A stretch of 64,000 nucleotides of DNA from Xanthobacter tagetidis (GTDB taxonomy: Bacteria > Pseudomonadota > Alphaproteobacteria > Rhizobiales > Xanthobacteraceae), in contig NZ_RCTF01000004.1 of assembly GCF_003667445.1 (NCBI RefSeq), positions 186,001 to 250,000 on the forward strand, given 5' to 3'. Positions 51,732 through 60,987 of this stretch are shown one piece after another (the stretch's first letter is position 1; the number at the start of each line of letters is the position of its first letter). The notes under the pieces are model-generated. The model made no database searches. It worked only from the letters and a program-made list of their open reading frames with translations, and was not told where the DNA came from. A program made the position numbers and the translations under genes.

Positions 51732-53054
51732 TCAAGCCACTGGAAATTCTTCGCTTTTTTCCTTCTCCGGCAAAGCGTCCAGGCGCACTGCGAAAATCGA
51801 CCCTTCGCCGGGCACGCTGTCAATGCTGAGGCGGCCCCGGTGCCGCACCACGATGTGCTTGACGATGGCGAGCCCGAGGCCGGTACCCCCCTGCTCCCGG
51901 CTGGCCGCCACGTCCACCCGGTAGAAGCGCTCGGTGAGGCGCGGCAGGTCCTCGGCTGGGATGCCGGGGCCGTAGTCCCGCACAGCCACCACGGCGGACG
52001 GCGCCGCCGCCGGTCCCTCCAGAGCGAGGCTCACCGTCACCTTCTTCCCATCGGCGCCGTACTTGAGCGCGTTCTCCACCAGGTTCTCGAACAGGCGGAT
52101 CAGCTCGTCGCGGTCGCCGCGCACGCTTACAGGCGCCTCCTGCGCCAGCTCGATGGCGACGCCGCGATCCTTCGCCAGCGGGGAGAGCGTGTCGCGCACA
52201 TGGGCGAGGATGGCGCCCAGCTCCACCGGCGTCTCCGGCCGCACATGGGCGTTCAGCTCGATGCGCGAGAGCGAGAGCAGGTCATCGATCAGGCGCGACA
52301 TGCGGCGCGCCTGCGCCGCCATGATGGCGAGGAAGCGCTCGCGCGCCGGCGGATCGTTGCGCGCCGGGCCCTGCAGCGTCTCGATGAAGCCGGAGAGCGA
52401 GGCCAGCGGCGTGCGCAGCTCGTGGCTGGCATTGGCGACGAAGTCGGCGCGCATCTGCTCCACCCGGCGCTGCTGGGTGAGGTCGCGGAAGGTGAGCAGC
52501 ACCGCGTCGGGCCCGCCGCGCGCCTCGGCGAGGGGTTCGAGGTGCAGGGGCACCACATGGGCCTCCAGCCACCGGTCGAGCGGCACGCGCTCGGCGAATT
52601 CCACGCGGCGCGGCAGGCCGTCCTTGGCGGCGGCGCGCACCGCGTCCAGCACCTCCGGCACCCGCACCAGGAAGGACAGGGGGTCGCCCGGGCGCGCCGG
52701 GCCGATGGCGAGCGCGACGCGGGCATTGGCGGTGACAATCTCGCCTTCCGGCGTCAGCAGCAGCGCCGGCTCAGGCAGCGCCGCGACCAGCGCCTCCACG
52801 CGCCGGTCGCGCACCGCGGGCACCTCGGCCGGCAGCAGCGGCTCGAACACAGGCGGGCTGGCAGGCGGGGGCGGCGCGGCCGGCGCAAACACCGCGAGCG
52901 CCACCAGCACCGCGCCCATGGCGAGCGCCAGCACCGGGTTCATGAGTTCGAGGCCGATGCCGAGCGCGCACAGGAGCGCCAGCGCGAACAGGCCGAGGGC
53001 GGGCGCGCGCCGGCCCGCCTGCTCACCGGTAAGAAGGGACAGAAGCCGCTTCAT
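51732..53054 (-). CDS. phoR: Phosphate regulon sensor histidine kinase PhoR
   Basis: 440 residues. Two transmembrane helices in the first 55 residues (LGLFALALLCALGIGLEL and LALAMGAVLVALAVFAP) with a very short loop, then a PAS-like domain (about 85-190), the HisKA phosphoacceptor FVANASHELRTPLASLSGF near residue 215, and an HATPase_c domain with the N box LFENLVENALKYG, G1 VRDYGPGIP and G2 EQGGTGLGLAIVKHIV. It phosphorylates PhoB under Pi starvation and is restrained by PstSCAB/PhoU. ATG at 53054. Confidence 0.96.
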   Translation of the reverse strand: MKRLLSLLTGEQAGRRAPALGLFALALLCALGIGLELMNPVLALAMGAVLVALAVFAPAAPPPPASPPVFEPLLPAEVPAVRDRRVEALVAALPEPALLLTPEGEIVTANARVALAIGPARPGDPLSFLVRVPEVLDAVRAAAKDGLPRRVEFAERVPLDRWLEAHVVPLHLEPLAEARGGPDAVLLTFRDLTQQRRVEQMRADFVANASHELRTPLASLSGFIETLQGPARNDPPARERFLAIMAAQARRMSRLIDDLLSLSRIELNAHVRPETPVELGAILAHVRDTLSPLAKDRGVAIELAQEAPVSVRGDRDELIRLFENLVENALKYGADGKKVTVSLALEGPAAAPSAVVAVRDYGPGIPAEDLPRLTERFYRVDVAASREQGGTGLGLAIVKHIVVRHRGRLSIDSVPGEGSIFAVRLDALPEKEKSEEFPVA

Positions 53055-53331
53055 GGTCCATTTCGCTCCCGCCGGCCCGGTTCCCCCGGCCGGTGTCGAT
53101 CCCCGCGTCGTGCGCGATTCGCGCCTCGGCCGGTCCCGCGCGAATCGCGGCGCGGGCCTTGACCGGCCATGCTGGTGCGCCTTGGCGAAGCCATTACGAC
53201 AAAGCCGCCGCGGCGCCAAACCCGGCCGCACCTGACAGCCCGGAAACCGGATGTGATCTCGCCTCGGCCCGCGAAGGGATGATCGGGCGCCGTCATCTGC
53301 TATGAACGTGCCGATCCAAGGAAGAGGACCC

Positions 53332-54015
53332 ATGCCCCTGTCCGCGCCCTTCTCGACCGCTCCCGTCCTGCCGACCCGCGGCGTTGCGGCGCTCGCCGGC
53401 GCCGTGCTTTCGGCGGCGGCCGCCTGCGGTCCGGCTCTGGCGGACCCGCTGCCCATGCCGAGCGTCGACTTCGCGCTCACCGCCTCCCTGAAGCGGGGCG
53501 GCACGCTGAAGCTCGCCCACAGCCAGTCGCGCATGCGGGTGGAGATGACCAATCCCAACCTGCCGACGCCGATCCTCGGCCTGATCGACCTCAACGCCCG
53601 CAGGATGGTGATGATGCTCCCCAACGTGCCGAACATGGCGATGGAGATCGACATCCCCAAGGAGTATTCGGTCGGCGCGCTCGCCGGCAGCGGTACCAAG
53701 GTCGGCCAGTCGCAGGCCGCGGGCGAGAGCTGCGACGTGTGGGAGGTGGACCCGCAGGCCAACCTGACCAGCGCCACCACCTTCGCCTGCATCACCGCCG
53801 ACGGCATCGCCCTGCGCACCGAGGTGGAGATCGAGGGCAAGAAGTCCACCGTCTACGAGGTGACGGAACTCACCCGCGCGCCGCAGGACCCGAGCCAGTT
53901 CGCATTGCCGCCCGGCGCCCAGGTGGTGAAGGTGCCCAAGGGCAAGCTGGGCAGCGCCCTCGGCATCCCCGGCCTCGGCGGCCTCGGCGGCGGCGGCATC
54001 ACCCTGCCCCGCTGA
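53332..54015 (+). CDS. Secreted protein with DUF4412-like domain
   Basis: 227 residues. A Sec signal (VAALAGAVLSAAAACGPALA) is cleaved before DPLPM. The mature protein is beta-rich with SVDFALTASLKRGGTLKLAHSQSRMRVEM (in part), GLIDLNARRMVMMLPNVPNMAMEIDI and a Cys pair (GESCDVWEV ... TFACITADG) likely to form a disulfide; VYEVTELTRAPQDPSQFALPPGAQVV fits the DUF4412/LolA-like pattern. The C-terminus is Gly-rich. ATG at 53332 with GGAAGAGG upstream. It is divergent from phoR and convergent with the YbhN-type gene. Function unknown. Confidence 0.75.
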   Translation: MPLSAPFSTAPVLPTRGVAALAGAVLSAAAACGPALADPLPMPSVDFALTASLKRGGTLKLAHSQSRMRVEMTNPNLPTPILGLIDLNARRMVMMLPNVPNMAMEIDIPKEYSVGALAGSGTKVGQSQAAGESCDVWEVDPQANLTSATTFACITADGIALRTEVEIEGKKSTVYEVTELTRAPQDPSQFALPPGAQVVKVPKGKLGSALGIPGLGGLGGGGITLPR

Positions 54016-54037
54016 CCGGCAGAACCTGGACCGCGGC

Positions 54038-55147
54038 CTATTTGGCAGCGGCGCCGGCCTTGGCGACCGGGGCCGTTGCGGATTTGACCGGCTTGGAGGC
54101 CGGCGGCTCGTCGCGCACCGGCGGAGCGTCGGGAGCCGGCGGCGCCGCATCCGCCCCCAGCGCCACGGTCGGTGCTCCCACTCCGCGCAGGGTCAGCTCG
54201 CGGATGCCGAGCAGGGTCAGCGAGAGGGCGAACGGCACGATGTAGTAGAACAGCCGGAAGATCAGCAGCGCGCCCACGAGCTCGCCCTTGTCGAACTGCG
54301 GCAGCGCCACGAGCAGCGCCGCGTCGAACACGCCGAGCCCGCCCGGCGCATGGCTCGCGAAGCCGAGCAGCGTGGCGGTGACGAAGATCACCGCCAGCGA
54401 GATCGGATCGATATAGGGCGTCGCGGGCATCAGCATGTACATGGCCGCCGCGCACAGCGACAGATCGAGGATGCCGATGCCAATCTGCACCAGGGTGGTG
54501 CGCCCCTTGGGCAGCGTCACGAACCAGGACGAGCGGCCGATGGTGCGCGGCTTCACGGACACCCAGGCTACATAGGCCACGAGCCCGCACAAGGCGGCGA
54601 TGCCGATGGCGCGGTTGATCGTCGGCGGCAGCCGGTCCACCGCCGTCGCCGCCTCCGGGTGCAGCGTGATGCCGAGGCCGAGCACGGCGATGTTGCCGAG
54701 CCAGAAGGTGAGGCCGGCGATGAAGCAGATCTTCGCCACGTCGATGGCGCCGAGCCCCCAGGCGGAATAGATGCGGTAGCGCACCGAGCCGCCGGTGAAG
54801 ACCGTGAAGCCCACATTGTGGCCGATGGAATAGGAGCAGAAGCCCGACAGCGCGGCGATGCGGTAGGGCACGTGGTCCTTGCCGATGGTGCGCAGGGCGA
54901 ACCAGTCGTAGAAGGTGAGCGTCACATAGGCGCCGGCGACCAGGAAGAAGGCGGCGACCACGTGCGCCGGGTTCTTCTCCTTCAGCGCGTCGGTCACGTC
55001 CGACAACTTGAGGTCGTGCAGCATGTTGTAGAGCACGGTCGCCGCGAAGGCGATGATGGCCAGGCTGGCGATGAACCCCAGGCCGTGCAGGCCGACGCGA
55101 TCACGCAGGAAGGCCCACGCCTTCGCAACTCCCTCTTTCAGTCCCAT
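54038..55147 (-). CDS. YbhN/UPF0104 membrane protein (lysyl-PG synthase-like flippase domain)
   Basis: 369 residues with about eight transmembrane helices of the LPG_synthase_TM family: AFFLVAGAYVTLTFYDWFALR, GHNVGFTVFTGGSVRYRIYSAWGL (in part GGSVRYRIYSAWGL), and SHAPGGLGVFDAALLVALPQ, the family signatures. There is no C-terminal lysyltransferase domain, so it is not an MprF enzyme; related proteins are thought to flip or transport phospholipids. The last 45 residues are an Ala/Pro-rich cytoplasmic tail. It follows kup on the same strand after 241 bp containing two hairpins. Confidence 0.88.
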   Translation of the reverse strand: MGLKEGVAKAWAFLRDRVGLHGLGFIASLAIIAFAATVLYNMLHDLKLSDVTDALKEKNPAHVVAAFFLVAGAYVTLTFYDWFALRTIGKDHVPYRIAALSGFCSYSIGHNVGFTVFTGGSVRYRIYSAWGLGAIDVAKICFIAGLTFWLGNIAVLGLGITLHPEAATAVDRLPPTINRAIGIAALCGLVAYVAWVSVKPRTIGRSSWFVTLPKGRTTLVQIGIGILDLSLCAAAMYMLMPATPYIDPISLAVIFVTATLLGFASHAPGGLGVFDAALLVALPQFDKGELVGALLIFRLFYYIVPFALSLTLLGIRELTLRGVGAPTVALGADAAPPAPDAPPVRDEPPASKPVKSATAPVAKAGAAAK

Positions 55148-55289
55148 GCGCCACCGTTCCCCCGCAGAGCGCGACCCCTCCCCGCCTCAGCCCCGCAACG
55201 GGCCCTGCGTGTCCGGATCGCCCTCGAACCCCACTGTTTGGGACGTCGCCTCGTGAGAGGTGCGTCCATTGCCGCCCCCGGGCCCAGCG

Positions 55290-55319
55290 TCACCTGAACA
55301 CGCTTTTCGCATCAGGTGA
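55290..55319. promoter_or_regulatory. Palindrome TCACCTGA-N14-TCAGGTGA
   Basis: Perfect 8-bp inverted arms at 55290-55297 and 55312-55319 around a 14-bp AT-leaning centre (CGCTTTTCGC), upstream of the YbhN-type gene (start 55147). It has no T run on either strand, so an operator is as likely as a terminator. Confidence 0.4.
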
Positions 55320-55347
55320 AAGCTTTTCCTTGTTCCAATGCCGGCAT

Positions 55348-55379
55348 CGGCACGGCATCCGGCGCCCCGCGCCGTGCCG
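55348..55379 (-). terminator. Hairpin after kup
   Basis: CGGCACGGC at 55348-55356 and GCCGTGCCG at 55371-55379 form a 9-bp perfect stem 10 bp after the kup stop. No T run follows; termination is plausible but not certain. Confidence 0.5.
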
Positions 55380-55388
55380 CGCGCCCTG

Positions 55389-57272
55389 CTAGAGCTTGAC
55401 CGGGTAGCCGACTTCCACCGTGCGCGAGCGCGGCAGGCCGAAGCGGTCCACCGAGCGCTCGGCGTTGCGCGCCAGGAAGCCGAAGGCATGCGCCAGCACG
55501 TCCCGGGGCCGCGTCACCTCGTCCGGCGGGATGATGCGTTCATGGCCGATCACGTACACCGCCACCTCCGGGTCGATGCCGCGCGCCGACAGCGCCGGGC
55601 CGAGTACCGAGGGCACGTCGATCTGCTGCATGTAGCCGAAGCGCAGGTCCACCCGCACGAACCCGGCATCCATGGTCGTGACCTTGACCCGGTCCTCCAC
55701 CGACACGCGGGGGCGCGAGGCGATCCACACCGAGACGATCACCGACGTTTCGAAACGGATCTTGAGCAGTTCCGAGAGCCGCGAGAGCGCCACCGGCGTC
55801 ATGGCGCCGGCGCGCGAGAGGAAGATGGCGGTGCGCGGGCTCTGGGCGTCGCCGGAGCGGTCCTTGCGGAGGACGAAGCTGTCCAGCGGCTCGGTGAAGC
55901 GCACCTGCTGCGCGACGACCCCCTCCAGGCCGCGCCGCCAGCTCACCATGACGAAGATGACGAGGCCGGCGATGGAGAGCGGCAGCCAGCCGCCCTCGTG
56001 GATCTTGGTCATGTTGGCGGACGCGAACGAGAGGTCCACCGCCATCATGGCGACGGCCAGGCCCCAGACTGCCGGCGCGGGCCAGTTCCAGGCGCGGTGC
56101 ACCTGGGCGATGAACAGGATGGTGGTCGTCACCATGGCGAAAGCGACGGCGATGCCGTAGGCCGAGGCGAGGCTGTCGGAGGATTCGAAGCCCAGCACCA
56201 CGGCGATGCAGGCGATCATCAGCAGCCAGTTGAGCCGGCCCACATAGATGTGCTGCTCGTTGTGCTCGGAGGTGTAGCGGATGCGCATGGGCGGCAGGTA
56301 GCCGAGCTCGATCGCCTGCTTCGCCAGCGAGAACACGCCGGTGATGATGGCCTGCGAGGCGATCACCGTGGCGGCGGTGGCGAGCAGCAGCAGCGGCACG
56401 TCGAACCAGTCCGGCGAGAGGTCGTAGAACGGGTTGCGGGCCGCGTTTGGGTCCACCAGCAGGATCGCGCCCTGGCCGTAATAGTTGAGCAGCAGCGCCG
56501 GCATCGCGACCGCGAGCCAGGCCCGCGCGATCACCTTGCGGCCGAAATGGCCGAGGTCGGCATAGAGCGCCTCGCCGCCGGTGATGGCGAGGAAGCAGGC
56601 GCCGAGGATCACGCCCGCGAGGGTCGGATGGTCCCACATCAGCAGGATGCCGTGGCGCGGGTCGAGGCCGGCCAGAACGTGCGGCGCCTGGACGATCCCG
56701 TGGACGCCGAGCGCCGCCAGCGAACCAAACCAGACCAGCATGATCGGTCCGAAGAAGGAAGCGATGCGCTCGGTGCCGAGGCGCTGGGAGAGGAACACCG
56801 CGGCCAGAACCACCACCGTGAGCGCCACCACCCAGTGGTCCAGCTCGGGCGCGATCACCTCCAGGCCCTCCATGGCGGACAGCACCGAGATGGCCGGGGT
56901 CAGCACGCCGTCGCCGATCAGCATGGCGGCACCGAGCAGGCCGGCCGCCAGCAGATATTTGCGCAGGCCGATGGCCGAGCGGTGCAGGTCGAGCAGCGTC
57001 ACCAGAGCGAGGATGCCGCCTTCGCCGTCATTGTCGGCGCGCAGCACCAGCATCACGTACTTCACCGTGACGGAGAGGATGATGCTCCAGGTGATGAGCG
57101 AGAGCAGGCCGAGCACGTCGGACGCGAGGAAGTTGGTGCCGCCTACCGCCAGAACGCCCTGCTTGAGGGCATAGAGCGGGCTGGTGCCGATATCGCCGAA
57201 CACGACGCCGAGGGCGCCGATCTCGGCCGCGAAGGGCACGGCGCGCGTGCGGTCCCGGAGGCTTGCGAACAT
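55389..57272 (-). CDS. kup: KUP-family potassium uptake protein
   Basis: 627 residues, the normal KUP/HAK/KT length. Family signature near the N-terminus is GALGVVFGDIGTSPLYALKQG; about 12 transmembrane helices follow, with MLIGDGVLTPAISVLSAMEGL, GGEALYADLGHFGRKVI and LLNYYGQGAILL as clear landmarks. The C-terminal 150 residues form the cytoplasmic domain ending RTVEVGYPVKL. It imports K+ by H+ symport. ATG at 57272. No upstream regulatory site is evident. Confidence 0.96.
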   Translation of the reverse strand: MFASLRDRTRAVPFAAEIGALGVVFGDIGTSPLYALKQGVLAVGGTNFLASDVLGLLSLITWSIILSVTVKYVMLVLRADNDGEGGILALVTLLDLHRSAIGLRKYLLAAGLLGAAMLIGDGVLTPAISVLSAMEGLEVIAPELDHWVVALTVVVLAAVFLSQRLGTERIASFFGPIMLVWFGSLAALGVHGIVQAPHVLAGLDPRHGILLMWDHPTLAGVILGACFLAITGGEALYADLGHFGRKVIARAWLAVAMPALLLNYYGQGAILLVDPNAARNPFYDLSPDWFDVPLLLLATAATVIASQAIITGVFSLAKQAIELGYLPPMRIRYTSEHNEQHIYVGRLNWLLMIACIAVVLGFESSDSLASAYGIAVAFAMVTTTILFIAQVHRAWNWPAPAVWGLAVAMMAVDLSFASANMTKIHEGGWLPLSIAGLVIFVMVSWRRGLEGVVAQQVRFTEPLDSFVLRKDRSGDAQSPRTAIFLSRAGAMTPVALSRLSELLKIRFETSVIVSVWIASRPRVSVEDRVKVTTMDAGFVRVDLRFGYMQQIDVPSVLGPALSARGIDPEVAVYVIGHERIIPPDEVTRPRDVLAHAFGFLARNAERSVDRFGLPRSRTVEVGYPVKL

Positions 57273-57604
57273 GGCGCGGCGTGGCCTTCAGCGCGCCGAA
57301 AGGGCGCGGCACCGGATGCCCGGCGAAACGATGCGGATGGGGCGACGCCGCCGGCAATGGTCCGCACGCCGGGCGTCCCGGGACCCTCGCTCCGAACTTG
57401 CCAAGGCAGCCCCCGCAGCACATTCCCCAGCGTCACCGCGCCAGATCTGCTAACACCTAGCTCCGATCGCGGGGGAAGACAATGCGCGGGATGGGGTGGC
57501 GACGGTCGCGCCACCGATGCTCCGGTCACGGCGGCGCCGCCCCGCTTCAGGCACCGCCCTCGCCAACTCCCACCGCCGCCCCTTTCACCGTCGCCCCTGT
57601 CACC

Positions 57605-57700
57605 GCCGTCGCCCTCCGGCTTGACCGGAGGGCCCATCCTGCAGTCAGGCGCGATGCGGCGACGGGGGTGGATGCTCCGATCAAGTCGGAGCATGACGGA
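57605..57700. repeat. Cluster D: REP-like pair between kup and ahcY
   Basis: 57605-57637 carries GCCCTCCGG-CTTGA-CCGGAGGGC-type arms and 57669-57700 carries ATGCTCCGA-TCAAG-TCGGAGCATGACGG, inverted relative to each other as in clusters A and C, with 31 bp of variable sequence inside. The 57273-57809 gap otherwise holds the ahcY terminator and no gene. Confidence 0.85.
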
Positions 57701-57756
57701 GGCTTGGGGGGCGGCTGGGTGTGATGCGCCGGCCAGTTTCGGCGCCGCCCGCCAAC

Positions 57757-57783
57757 GAAAAAGGCCGGCCTTGCGGCCGGCCC
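57757..57783 (-). terminator. Rho-independent terminator after ahcY
   Basis: On the minus strand GGCCGGCC, loop GCAA, GGCCGGCC (57783-57764) is followed by TTTTTCG. It lies 26 bp after the ahcY stop codon and is a textbook factor-independent terminator. Confidence 0.95.
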
Positions 57784-57809
57784 TCTCGCGTGCCCCCGCA
57801 CGGAACGGG

Positions 57810-59207
<1,398 letters not shown>

Positions 59208-59815
59208 GGATCCTCTCCGCTGGGTCGGCCGGGTCTGCCCGCAAGGTGCCCCCGATGGGGCGCCCGCGGATGGCCGGGGCCGCGTCGTGCGCCGGGCCGC
59301 CATGCGCCCCGGGCGCGCAGCCTCTAGCACGGACGCCGGCCAACGGCAATCAAGATATAAGGACATCCTTATATCTAACCCCCCACCCTGCGCGAAAGCG
59401 CCGCGGGGGACGCATCCGCCCGGCGCCGCCGGACCAGAGGCGAAACCAGAACCGACGGCTTCTGCCGTAGCGGAAGTTGTCCGGTGGTAAGGTTTACATC
59501 CGACGTGCTTTGATTCTGACGAAAATTGTGATATATGAACCATTACAGTCGATTGCTTCTACCTCAGCCGCATCGTGCCCGCCAGTGGCGCATTCTCGGG
59601 AACAAAGGGGCGAGAATTTGCGTGCCCGCCGGTAATACCGGCTTGGCATGACGGCTTTCCGTCGCCATCGACTGGATCATGGGATAGGCGGGCGTTCCGG
59701 CCGCGATCCTAGTCCGCAGCGCAAGGCGCGCCTCGCCCCGGTGACCGGACCGGGCCGATCGCCGCGCCAACAGGTTCGGCCCGGTCTTCCGGGCCGGATC
59801 AGGAGTGCACAGAGC
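59208..59815. other. Divergent ahcY/carD intergenic region
   Basis: 608 bp with no gene. It contains the ahcY operator palindrome (59353-59376), a likely ahcY -35 (TTGATT on the minus strand at 59351-59346) overlapping it, and an AT-rich stretch at 59505-59560 that may hold the carD promoter. An imperfect GGAAC-N17-CGTG at 59599-59624 is noted but not called. Confidence 0.6.
59353..59376. promoter_or_regulatory. 24-bp operator palindrome upstream of ahcY
   Basis: AGATATAAGGA-CA-TCCTTATATCT, with 11-bp arms matching perfectly around a 2-bp centre, in strong contrast to the GC-rich surroundings. Shape and sequence resemble operators of ArsR-family regulators of the SAM/SAH cycle (SahR-like) reported upstream of ahcY, metF and metH genes. 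On the minus strand it overlaps the likely -35 of ahcY, which fits repression. The regulator gene is not in the window. Confidence 0.7.
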
Positions 59816-60403
59816 ATGTCGACGAAGAAGAGCGCGCAGGCCCGTCTCGGTTTCAAGACGGGCGAGCATATCGTTTACCCGTCGCACGGCGTGGGCCGCA
59901 TCACGGCCATCGAAGAACAGGAAGTCGCCGGTTTCAAGCTCGAACTTTTCGTGATCTCGTTTGAAAAGGACAAGATGACGCTGCGCGTTCCCCTGTCCAA
60001 GATCGCCACCGTCGGCATGCGCAAGCTTTCCGAGACCAACATCGTCGAGAAGTCGCTGGAGACCCTGCAGGGCCGCGCCCGCATCAAGCGCACCATGTGG
60101 AGCCGCCGCGCGCAGGAATACGAAGCCAAGATCAATTCCGGCGACCTCGTCTCGATCTCCGAGGTGGTGCGCGACCTCTACCGCTCCGACGCCCAGCCCG
60201 AGCAGTCCTATTCCGAGCGCCAGCTCTACGAGGCCGCGCTCGACCGCATGGCGCGCGAGCTGTCGGCGGTTCAGAACATCACCGAGACCGAATCGGTGAA
60301 GCTGATCGAGCAGAACCTGCTCAAGGGCCCGCGCCGCGGCCCGGCCAAGGCGGCCGACGAGGCCGACGTGGACAGCGACCTGGAGGCGGAAGAGGCGGCC
60401 TGA
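59816..60403 (+). CDS. carD: CarD/CdnL-family RNA polymerase-binding regulator
   Basis: 195 residues. The N-terminal Tudor-like RNAP-interaction domain is clear: LGFKTGEHIVYPSHGVGRITAIEEQEVAGFKLELFVISFEKDKMTLRVPLSKI (quoted in part as GEHIVYPSHGVGRI and DKMTLRVPLSKI). The C-terminal helical domain has LYRSDAQPEQSYSERQLYEAALDRMARELS, typical of CdnL. Such proteins stabilise open complexes at rRNA and growth genes in alphaproteobacteria and mycobacteria. ATG at 59816; followed by a strong terminator, so monocistronic. Confidence 0.95.
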   Translation: MSTKKSAQARLGFKTGEHIVYPSHGVGRITAIEEQEVAGFKLELFVISFEKDKMTLRVPLSKIATVGMRKLSETNIVEKSLETLQGRARIKRTMWSRRAQEYEAKINSGDLVSISEVVRDLYRSDAQPEQSYSERQLYEAALDRMARELSAVQNITETESVKLIEQNLLKGPRRGPAKAADEADVDSDLEAEEAA

Positions 60404-60436
60404 TCGCCCTTCTTCCAAAGCAAAATCCCCTTGTCG

Positions 60437-60467
60437 AGGCCCGGCCCAGCGCCGGGCCTTCGCTTTT
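60437..60467 (+). terminator. Rho-independent terminator after carD
   Basis: AGGCCCGGC, loop CCAGC, GCCGGGCCT (60437-60459), then TCGCTTTTGCG. A 9-bp perfect stem with a short T run, 33 bp after the carD stop. Confidence 0.88.
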
Positions 60468-60515
60468 GCGCACCACGCTGCGGCGCCAGCGCCATCCTGC
60501 CGTCGCGGAAGTGGC

Positions 60516-60540
60516 GGAACCTTCGGGGGGCGACCACGTT
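60516..60540 (+). promoter_or_regulatory. EcfG-type promoter before the Gln/Gly-rich small protein
   Basis: GGAAC at 60516-60520, exactly 16 bp, CGTT at 60537-60540. Transcription would start near 60547, leaving about 25 nt of leader that contains GGAGG at 60559-60563 and then the ATG at 60572. It lies 50 bp after the carD terminator, so the downstream gene is an independent unit. Confidence 0.8.
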
Positions 60541-60571
60541 GGTTTGGCGGGGCTGGTTGGAGGACAAGATC

Positions 60572-60823
60572 ATGACCAACCGCGATCAGGATCAACGCCA
60601 TCAGATGCCCGGGGAAAAGCCGCAGAACCCGGCGAAGGGCGATCCCAAGAACCAGCACGATCCGAAGAACCAGCAGCAGCACGCGCAGACGCCCGGCCAG
60701 AACCAGAAGGGCCAGCAGGGCGGCCAGCACCAGGGCGGTCAGCAGGGTGGCCAGCACGGCAACCCGCAGCACCGCGACCAGCAGGGCCAGCCCGGCGAGC
60801 GCCGCGACGAGCGTCAGCGCTGA
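60572..60823 (+). CDS. Hydrophilin-like Gln/Gly-rich small protein
   Basis: 83 residues using only 12 amino-acid types: it contains no Val, Leu, Ile, Phe, Trp, Tyr, Cys or Ser. By my count 23 residues are Gln and 13 are Gly. Local repeats are PKNQHDPKNQQQ and GQQGGQHQGGQQGGQHG. It must be disordered and very soluble, which fits the hydrophilin type of desiccation/osmotic-stress protein. GGAGG is 8 bp before the ATG and an exact EcfG-type promoter is 32 bp upstream. A short GCCCTC-GCTT-GAGGGC hairpin at 60842-60857 follows the stop. I know no named family for it. Confidence 0.75.
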   Translation: MTNRDQDQRHQMPGEKPQNPAKGDPKNQHDPKNQQQHAQTPGQNQKGQQGGQHQGGQQGGQHGNPQHRDQQGQPGERRDERQR

Positions 60824-60841
60824 ACCGAACGCTGCACCAGC

Positions 60842-60857
60842 GCCCTCGCTTGAGGGC
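60842..60857 (+). terminator. Short hairpin after the Gln/Gly-rich gene
   Basis: GCCCTC, loop GCTT, GAGGGC, 18 bp after the stop codon, without a T run. A second, longer stem (GAAGGGCGC at 60892-60900 and GCGCCCTTC at 60918-60926) follows and may be the real transcript end. Confidence 0.45.
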
Positions 60858-60987
60858 CTGAGCAGCGATCCGGCTGACATAACGGAATGAGGAAGGGCGC
60901 TCCGGCCGATGGCGGGGGCGCCCTTCGCGCAGGCTGCGCCTTGCCCGTCCCAACTTGCCCGCCCCGAATTTGCCCGCCGCAAGCGAC

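Noticed and set aside
59208..59340. SAH riboswitch in the ahcY leader
   Set aside because: I could not find the conserved GAGGnGCGCUGC-type core or the pseudoknot partners; the palindrome explains control better.
59599..59624. EcfG-like GGAAC-N17-CGTG upstream of carD
   Set aside because: One mismatch in the -10 and almost 200 bp from the carD start; carD is expected to be a growth gene.
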